A stretch of 5,793 nucleotides of DNA from Pseudomonadota bacterium. GTDB lineage: Bacteria; Pseudomonadota; Alphaproteobacteria; Rhizobiales; Devosiaceae. Under the pieces are notes generated by a model. The model was not told the origin of the DNA. It saw nothing but the letters and a program-made list of their open reading frames with translations, and ran no database searches. A program made the position numbers and the translations under genes. Below, one piece after another: positions 1 to 4,331 of the stretch. The stretch's first letter is position 1. Every line of letters starts with the position of its first letter. The DNA is taken from assembly GCA_023436745.1 (NCBI GenBank), contig JAEZHZ010000259.1, forward strand, positions 1 through 5,793, in the 5' to 3' direction.

Positions 1-13
1 ATTTCCTTGAAAC

Positions 14-41
14 GGGGCCGGCATTGCGCCGGCCCCTTTTT
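14..41 (+). terminator. Intrinsic terminator of the gene upstream of the window
   Basis: A perfect 9-bp GC-only stem (GGGGCCGGC at 14-22, GCCGGCCCC at 28-36) encloses a 5-nt loop and is followed at once by five T (37-41). This is the classic rho-independent layout. It most likely ends a + strand gene lying left of the window and separates it from treZ. There is no matching A-run on the left side, so termination of minus-strand transcripts is not suggested. Confidence 0.88.
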
Positions 42-123
42 CGTTTGCAGGCCGATGGGGTGAGCGACGATGCGCGGGCCCCGGGGCTGCCTCTCCCCTC
101 CCGGCGGGCGATGGATAGAGGCG

Positions 124-149
124 GGAACGACCGACGTCGAACTACCGTT
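124..149 (+). promoter_or_regulatory. EcfG-type general stress promoter upstream of treZ
   Basis: GGAAC at 124-128 and CGTT at 146-149 are separated by 17 nt. This is an exact match to the GGAAC-N16-17-CGTT consensus of the alphaproteobacterial general stress sigma factors (EcfG, RpoE2, SigT). Transcription would start near 155-158, giving a leader of about 130 nt before the preferred treZ start. Trehalose synthesis is a frequent target of this stress response, so motif and gene function agree. No sigma factor gene is visible here, so regulation by EcfG is inferred. Confidence 0.65.
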
Positions 150-273
150 TTGCGACCTGGGTGGCGGTTGCCTGGGAAGTGGACGCAGAATTCCCGCGTG
201 CGGCGGGTCTGCGATATCCCTGGCTGGTTCTTGGGCATGGCCATCCGGGCGGCTTGCGGCCGCTGGTGACCAT

Positions 274-278
274 GAGGA
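274..278 (+). promoter_or_regulatory. Ribosome binding site that decides the treZ start
   Basis: GAGGA at 274-278 lies 8 nt before the ATG at 287. The other in-frame ATG codons (161, 272, 338) have weaker or no purine-rich sequence at a suitable distance. This favours 287 even though family homology only becomes obvious from 338. Confidence 0.55.
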
Positions 279-286
279 TCTGCACA

Positions 287-2122
287 ATGAACGAAATGAT
301 GCCGCCACTTCAGCGCGTGGTCCAGCGGGACCAGCAGATGAAATTCGGCACCCAGATCATCCCCCACGGGGTCCGCTTCCGCCTGTGGGCCCCCTTTTGC
401 CAGTCGGTCTCCCTCAAGATCTACGACCTCAACATGGTTGTGCCCATGCAGGCGCGGCCACGCGGCTGGTACGAGGTGGAGGTAGCCGAGGCGCGGCCGG
501 GCATGTGCTACCGGTTCGTGCTCGAGAATGGCCACGAGGTGCCTGATCCCGCTTCCCGCTTCCAGCCTGAGGACATCCATGGCGCCAGCGAGATCATCGA
601 TCCGCGCGCCTTCGGCTGGACGGACGAAGGCTGGGGCGGCAGGCCATGGGAAGAGATGATCATCTATGAGCTGCATGTCGGAACCTTCACGAAGGAAGGC
701 ACCTTCCGCGCGATCATCGACAAGCTCGACTACCTGGCCGATCTCGGCATCACCGCCATCGAACTCATGCCCATCGGGGATTTTCCCGGCGGCCGGAACT
801 GGGGCTACGACGGTGGGCACCTGTTTGCGCCGGATTCGAGCTATGGCCGGCCGGAGGACCTGAAGGCGCTGGTGGACGCCGCCCATGCCCGGCGGCTGAG
901 CGTCTTCCTCGATGTGATCTACAATCACTTCGGGCCAAAGGGGAACTACATGGGCGTCTACACGCCCCTGATGACCGATCGGTACGACACGCCCTGGGGA
1001 GCTGCCGTGAACTACGATGCCGAAGGCTCCACCACCGTGCGCGATTTCGTTTCCGCCAACGCCCGGTACTGGCTCAACGAGTATCACTTCGACGGCTTGC
1101 GCTTCGATGCAGTCCACGAGATCCGCGACTACGGCCCGCGCCACATGCTGCAGGATCTGGCGGAGCAGATTCGCGCCGCGACCGACGGCCGCCACATCCA
1201 CCTGATCGCCGAGAATGCGGACAACCAGGCGGGCTGGCTCAAGCGACGAGAGGATGGCTCTCCCTGGCTCTATGACGCGCAGTGGAGCGACGACATCCAT
1301 CATGCCCTGCACAACGTCATCACCGGCGAGAACCAGTGGTACTATGCCGACTTCGACGGCCGCATCGACCTTGTCGGCCGCGCGCTGGCGGAGGGGCTCG
1401 CCTGGCAGGGCGAGTACATGCAGCACGAACAGCGGGAGAAGGGCGAACCCAGCGCCTTCCTGCCTCCGACGGCTTTCGTGGCCTATGCGCAGAACCACGA
1501 CCAGACCGGCAACCGCCCCTTCGGCGAGCGACTTGCCCAGCTGGTGCCGCCCCACAAGGCGCGGCTGTGGGCTGCGCTGTACCTTTTGGCCCCGCAGATA
1601 CCGATGCTGTTCATGGGCGAGGAATGGGGCACCAGGACCCCGTTCATGTTCTTCTCCGATGTCGGGGAAGATCTGGCCGACGCCATTCGTCAGGGCCGGC
1701 TCGAGGAGATGAAAGATTTTCCGCGCCGCGCGGGCCAGTCCGAGCCACCCGACCCGATGGCGAAGGAGACCTTCGAGGCCTGCAAGCTCGACTGGGACGA
1801 GCCGAGCCAGGATGAGAGTGCCCGATTCATGAGCCTCTACAGGCGGCTGATGGACCTGCGCACGAGGCATATCGTTCCACTGCTGGTCGGCGCCGAAGGG
1901 TTCTCCGGCAGCTATGAACTGCTTGCGCCACGGGTTCTCAAGGTCAGCTGGAAGCTCGCCGGTGGCGCCAGGCTGACGCTGGTGGCCAATCTCTCTGACG
2001 AACCATTCGCCGGTGTCAGCGTGTGGGGACCGGACCAACTCTGGCTCGAGGGCTTCGCCGAGGGCGATACGCTGTCCGCCTGGAGTCTCGTTTATACCCT
2101 GACCAGGCCGAACCCGGCGTAG
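287..2122 (+). CDS. treZ: Malto-oligosyltrehalose trehalohydrolase (GH13)
   Basis: This enzyme releases trehalose from maltooligosyl-trehalose in the cytoplasm (EC 3.2.1.141), the second step of the TreY-TreZ route from glycogen or maltodextrin. The 611-residue product has an N-terminal beta-sandwich (about 18-110, opening KFGTQIIPHGVRFRLWAP), a GH13 barrel beginning with YELHVGTF (127-134), and a C-terminal beta domain with LTLVANLSDEPF. GH13 motifs are intact: DVIYNH at 209-214, nucleophile Asp274 in GLRFDAVHE, acid/base Glu309 in LIAEN, and Asp405 in QNHDQTGNR. Length is slightly above the usual 580-600. The start at 287 is chosen for its GAGGA site; starting at 338 would give 594 residues beginning at the conserved MKFG. 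No signal peptide is seen. Neither treY nor a debranching gene lies in the window, so its partners are elsewhere or left of position 1. A glycogen branching enzyme is a less likely alternative, given the TreZ-type sequence around the catalytic motifs. Confidence 0.93.
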   Translation: MNEMMPPLQRVVQRDQQMKFGTQIIPHGVRFRLWAPFCQSVSLKIYDLNMVVPMQARPRGWYEVEVAEARPGMCYRFVLENGHEVPDPASRFQPEDIHGASEIIDPRAFGWTDEGWGGRPWEEMIIYELHVGTFTKEGTFRAIIDKLDYLADLGITAIELMPIGDFPGGRNWGYDGGHLFAPDSSYGRPEDLKALVDAAHARRLSVFLDVIYNHFGPKGNYMGVYTPLMTDRYDTPWGAAVNYDAEGSTTVRDFVSANARYWLNEYHFDGLRFDAVHEIRDYGPRHMLQDLAEQIRAATDGRHIHLIAENADNQAGWLKRREDGSPWLYDAQWSDDIHHALHNVITGENQWYYADFDGRIDLVGRALAEGLAWQGEYMQHEQREKGEPSAFLPPTAFVAYAQNHDQTGNRPFGERLAQLVPPHKARLWAALYLLAPQIPMLFMGEEWGTRTPFMFFSDVGEDLADAIRQGRLEEMKDFPRRAGQSEPPDPMAKETFEACKLDWDEPSQDESARFMSLYRRLMDLRTRHIVPLLVGAEGFSGSYELLAPRVLKVSWKLAGGARLTLVANLSDEPFAGVSVWGPDQLWLEGFAEGDTLSAWSLVYTLTRPNPA

Positions 2123-2132
2123 CCGAGCCCGT

Positions 2133-2156
2133 CCCATGGCGGCTGGCCGCCATGGG
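2133..2156 (+). terminator. Perfect inverted repeat after treZ, possible terminator hairpin
   Basis: CCCATGGCGGC (2133-2143) and GCCGCCATGGG (2146-2156) are exact reverse complements separated by TG. The RNA would fold into a 10-bp stem with a CUGG tetraloop, beginning 10 nt after the treZ stop codon. There is no T-run afterwards (CCTCACTCC follows), so it is not a standard intrinsic terminator. It may stabilise the treZ mRNA 3' end, act as a rho-assisted or T-less terminator, or be an operator for nasTS. Confidence 0.45.
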
Positions 2157-2254
2157 CCTCACTCCATGCGTTCACCACACCCGGGCCCTGCTACCGGCGC
2201 GATGGACAAATGCAGCGCGCTCGGCGACTGCTATGGTGCAGCCGCCGGGGGACC

Positions 2255-2842
2255 ATGGCCGACACCCTGTCCATCCTCGTGATCGATGACAACGCCATCC
2301 GTGCCTCGATCATCGAGGCAGGGCTGCGTGAGGCCGGGCATGAGAGGGTGCAGGTCATCACCGATATAGACGGTGTGGCGCGCCGCATCGGCGAGATCGC
2401 CCCGGACGTGGTGATCGTCGATCTCGAAAACCCGAACCGCGATGTGCTCGAGCACTTCTTTGTCCTGAGCCGCGCCTTGAAGCGCCCCATCGCCATGTTC
2501 GTCGACAAGTCGGACCCCTCCGAGATCGAGGCGGCCGTCGAGGCTGGCGTGTCGGCCTATGTGGTCGATGGACTGCGCAAGGATCGCGTCAAGCCCATCC
2601 TCGACATGGCCATCGTCCGGTTCCGCGCCTTTTCCCGGCTGCAGGACGAGCTGGAGGCCGCGCGGTCCGAGCTGGAGGGCCGCAAGGTCATCGACAAGGC
2701 CAAGGGCATTCTGATGTCCACACGCGGCCTCACCGAGGACCAGGCCTATCGGCTGCTGCGCTCGACCGCCATGAACCAGAACCGGCGCATTTCCGAGATT
2801 GCGCAGGCGCTGGTCACCGCCTCGCAGCTGTTGGAACCATGA
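2255..2842 (+). CDS. nasT: NasT, ANTAR-domain nitrate-responsive transcription antiterminator
   Basis: The 195-residue product matches NasT in length and layout. An N-terminal receiver-like domain (about 4-120) has the acidic pair Asp11-Asp12 and the phosphoacceptor-position Asp56 in VVIVDLENP. A coiled linker (about 124-145) follows, then a C-terminal ANTAR domain (about 140-193) with the signature KAKGILMSTRGLTEDQAY. ANTAR proteins bind paired RNA hairpins with hexanucleotide loops and prevent terminator formation; the likely target lies at 4227-4314, before nirB. At receiver positions normally holding Ser/Thr and Lys there are Asp84 (MFVDKS) and Asp105 (YVVDGL), consistent with control by NasS binding rather than phosphorylation. 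The start at 2255 begins at MADTLSILVIDD, where homology begins, behind a G-rich site (GGGGGA, 2247-2252) that is rather close. An ATG at 2210 would add 15 unconserved residues. Confidence 0.93.
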   Translation: MADTLSILVIDDNAIRASIIEAGLREAGHERVQVITDIDGVARRIGEIAPDVVIVDLENPNRDVLEHFFVLSRALKRPIAMFVDKSDPSEIEAAVEAGVSAYVVDGLRKDRVKPILDMAIVRFRAFSRLQDELEAARSELEGRKVIDKAKGILMSTRGLTEDQAYRLLRSTAMNQNRRISEIAQALVTASQLLEP

Positions 2843-2848
2843 AGGAGG
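2842..2848 (+). promoter_or_regulatory. Strong ribosome binding site of nasS
   Basis: AAGGAGG, the full Shine-Dalgarno core, begins at the last base of the nasT TGA and lies 7 nt before the nasS ATG at 2856. It is much stronger than the nasT site. This may help keep the NasS inhibitor at or above the level of NasT, and it fixes the nasS start over the upstream in-frame ATG at 2799 inside nasT. Confidence 0.85.
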
Positions 2849-2855
2849 GGGCGTC

Positions 2856-4076
2856 ATGGCGCTGACGCAGATCACTGCCGGATATGTACCGCTGCTCGAC
2901 AGCGCCGTTCTATTGGCCACGCAGGAGTTCGGTTTCGCCGAGGCAGAGGGGCTGGAGCTCAGCCTCGTCCGCGAGACGTCGTGGGCCAATATCCGCGACC
3001 GTGTTGCCATCGGCCACCTCGATGTCGCCCACATGCTGGGCCCCATGCCGCTCAGCGCCAATCTGGGCCTGACGCCGCTCGACGTGCCGGTGATTGCGCC
3101 GATGGCGCTGGGGTTGGGCGCCGCCACCATCACCGTGTCCAACGCGGTGTGGGAGGGCATGGCCGCCGCCGGTGCCCCCGAGGACGGCTCTCCCGGGCCG
3201 GTTGGTGCGGCGCTGCGCCGGGTAGTCGAGCAGCGGGCGGCCGCGGGTTCGCCGCGCCTGCGGTTCGCCGTCGTCCACCCCGAGAGCGCCCACAACTACG
3301 CCCTGCGGTACTGGCTCGCCGCCTCTGGCATCGACCCGGACCGCTCAATCGACATCGTCATTGTGCCGCCGCCCTTCCAGGCAGATGCTCTCGCTGCCCG
3401 CCACACTGACGGCTACTGCGTCGGCGAGCCATTCGGCTCCGTCGCGGTCCGGCGTGGCGTAGGACGCATTGTCACCACCAAGGGCCAGATCTGGAATAAC
3501 AGCCCCGACAAGGTGCTCGGCACCCGCCTCACCTGGGCGGAGCAGAACCCCGAGCGGCTTGCCGCCCTGCTGCGGGCAGCGACCCGCGCCGCGCGCTGGT
3601 GCGAGGACCCCGCCAGCCACGAACTGCTTGCCGCCATGCTGGCGCGCGAGGATCGCATCGGTGTCGATGAGAGCCTGTTGCTTCGCGCCGTCACGGGCAG
3701 GCTGCACTTCGTGGAGGGCAGGCCGCGCAACGTCGAGGACTTCTTCGTGCCCTACTCGCGCGCGGCGAACTTTCCATGGGTGAGCCACGCACTGTGGTTC
3801 TATTCGCAGATGGTGCGCTGGGGCCAGGTCGCGCACACACCCCAGAATGCCGCTCGGGCGGCGGCGAGCTATCGCCCCGACCTCTACCGCGCGGCCCTGA
3901 CAGGCGGGGGATTTGTGGTGCCGGGAGCCAGCAGCAAGATCGAGGGGGACTTGCCGGTGGCGGTCGATGTCGGAGCGAGTGGCGGGCGGCTGACGCTCGG
4001 CCCCGACGCCTTCTTCGATGGCTCCCGGTTCGACCCCGATCAACTCGATAGCTACATCGCCAGCCAGCAGGATTGA
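2856..4076 (+). CDS. nasS: NasS, cytoplasmic nitrate sensor and NasT inhibitor
   Basis: The 406-residue product belongs to the NrtA/CmpA nitrate-binding protein family. It lacks the signal peptide or lipobox of the transporter subunits and starts directly with MALTQITAGYVPLLDSA. This is the hallmark of NasS, which stays in the cytoplasm, holds NasT without nitrate and releases it when nitrate binds. Family segments include ETSWANIRDRVAIGHLDVAH (from residue 40, with Trp43), HPESAHNY (from His141), CVGEPFG (188-194) and KGQIWNNSPDKVLG (209-222, with Lys219). By analogy with NrtA, Trp43 and Lys219 are plausible ligand contacts, though I cannot align them here. It follows nasT after 13 bp, implying co-transcription in the T-then-S order known from Paracoccus. 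An ABC-transporter NrtA subunit is the main alternative, but the absent export signal and the nasT neighbour argue against it. Confidence 0.92.
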   Translation: MALTQITAGYVPLLDSAVLLATQEFGFAEAEGLELSLVRETSWANIRDRVAIGHLDVAHMLGPMPLSANLGLTPLDVPVIAPMALGLGAATITVSNAVWEGMAAAGAPEDGSPGPVGAALRRVVEQRAAAGSPRLRFAVVHPESAHNYALRYWLAASGIDPDRSIDIVIVPPPFQADALAARHTDGYCVGEPFGSVAVRRGVGRIVTTKGQIWNNSPDKVLGTRLTWAEQNPERLAALLRAATRAARWCEDPASHELLAAMLAREDRIGVDESLLLRAVTGRLHFVEGRPRNVEDFFVPYSRAANFPWVSHALWFYSQMVRWGQVAHTPQNAARAAASYRPDLYRAALTGGGFVVPGASSKIEGDLPVAVDVGASGGRLTLGPDAFFDGSRFDPDQLDSYIASQQD

Positions 4077-4094
4077 TGCTCACGACTTGAGCAT
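4076..4094 (+). promoter_or_regulatory. NtrC-like dyad, possibly also a weak nasTS terminator
   Basis: TGCTCA (4077-4082) and TGAGCA (4088-4093) form a perfect dyad with a 5-bp spacer, extended by an A-T pair at 4076/4094. The TGC-N11-GCA geometry with 6-5-6 spacing is that of NtrC sites (TGCACC-N5-GGTGCA type), with two non-consensus bases per arm. It is centred about 140 bp upstream of the predicted sigma-54 start, a normal enhancer distance. The same sequence, beginning at the last base of the nasS stop codon and followed by TTTT (4094-4097), could also fold as a weak intrinsic terminator. The two roles are not exclusive. Confidence 0.4.
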
Positions 4095-4197
4095 TTTGCT
4101 GATCTGCTGTGCGAAGCGGCAGGGGATCTGCAGAAACTCGCGGTTTGTCACAGAACTAAGCTGTTGAAGGCGTTGGCGGTAACGGAACGCAACGCGT

Positions 4198-4214
4198 TTG
4201 GCACGAAACCTGCA
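4198..4214 (+). promoter_or_regulatory. Sigma-54 (RpoN) promoter of nirB
   Basis: TTGGCACGAAACCTGCA matches the sigma-54 consensus TTGGCACG-N4-TTGCW except for C in place of the first T of the -12 element. The essential GG (4200-4201) and GC (4212-4213) are separated by exactly 10 nt as required. Taking C4213 as -12 puts transcription start at about 4225. Sigma-54 control of nitrate assimilation, usually with NtrC, is well established in proteobacteria. The site is intergenic, on the correct strand and 118 nt before the nirB ATG. Confidence 0.85.
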
Positions 4215-4226
4215 CGGCTATTCCCA

Positions 4227-4268
4227 GGCGTCCAAGGACGGGCGCCACAGATTTGGCAACGCCGCCAA
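4227..4268 (+). promoter_or_regulatory. Two-hairpin ANTAR target in the nirB leader (NasT binding RNA)
   Basis: Hairpin P1 pairs GGCGTCC (4227-4233) with GGGCGCC (4240-4246), seven pairs including one U-G, around the hexaloop AAGGAC (4234-4239). After a 6-nt linker, hairpin P2 pairs TTGGC (4253-4257) with GCCAA (4264-4268) around the hexaloop AACGCC (4258-4263). Both loops have A at position 1 and G at position 4, the defining feature of ANTAR-protein RNA targets. The P2 loop and 3' arm form the 5' arm of the terminator that follows, so P2 and terminator exclude each other. With nasT just upstream, this is a complete antitermination switch as read from sequence; binding itself is inferred. 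Confidence 0.85.
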
Positions 4269-4320
4269 CCTCAGATCCGCGTCCAGACGCGGTCCTGCTG
4301 GTTGGCGGCGTTTTCGTTTT
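4258..4320 (+). terminator. Regulated intrinsic terminator in the nirB leader
   Basis: AACGCCGCCAACC (4258-4270) is the exact reverse complement of GGTTGGCGGCGTT (4300-4312), a 13-bp stem followed by TTTTCGTTTT (4311-4320). The 29-nt loop contains a further perfect hairpin, CCGCGT (4277-4282) with ACGCGG (4287-4292). TTGGC occurs both as the P2 5' arm (4253-4257) and in the terminator 3' arm (4302-4306), so GCCAA at 4264-4268 can pair with either, which gives the switch. The T-run ends only 4 nt before the GGAG of nirB, so the terminator acts as an attenuator of nirB rather than as the end of nasTS. Confidence 0.88.
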
Positions 4321-4331
4321 GAGTGGAGCGA

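Noticed and set aside
161..286. N-terminal extension of treZ from the ATG at 161
   Set aside because: These 42 codons lack any TreZ-like sequence, start almost at the predicted transcription start, and have no ribosome site; the GAGGA site before 287 is better.
70..546. Open reading frame of 158 codons on the + strand overlapping the treZ start
   Set aside because: It is out of frame with treZ, runs far into its coding sequence and has a Pro/Gly/Arg-rich translation with no domain; it is a shadow.
2203..2234. TGGACA followed by TGCTAT as a possible sigma-70 promoter for nasT
   Set aside because: The spacer is about 20 nt and the -10 hexamer is a poor match, so it is not supportable as a promoter call.
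2231..3295. Open reading frame of 354 codons on the minus strand across the nasT-nasS junction
   Set aside because: It crosses two well-identified + strand genes, has no recognisable domain, and its composition (Arg, Gly, Pro, Ala rich) is typical of a shadow frame.
4101..4131. Direct repeat GATCTGC at 4101-4107 and 4125-4131
   Set aside because: Seven bases repeated once within 31 bp is easily chance, and I know of no regulator with this site in nitrate assimilation.
4170..4195. A third hairpin with an A1/G4 hexaloop (AACGGA, 4181-4186) and about 9 pairs with two bulged G
   Set aside because: It lies upstream of the sigma-54 element and so outside the predicted transcript. The stem is bulged and P1 plus P2 already form a complete target. 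It would matter only if an additional upstream promoter exists, and I do not see one.
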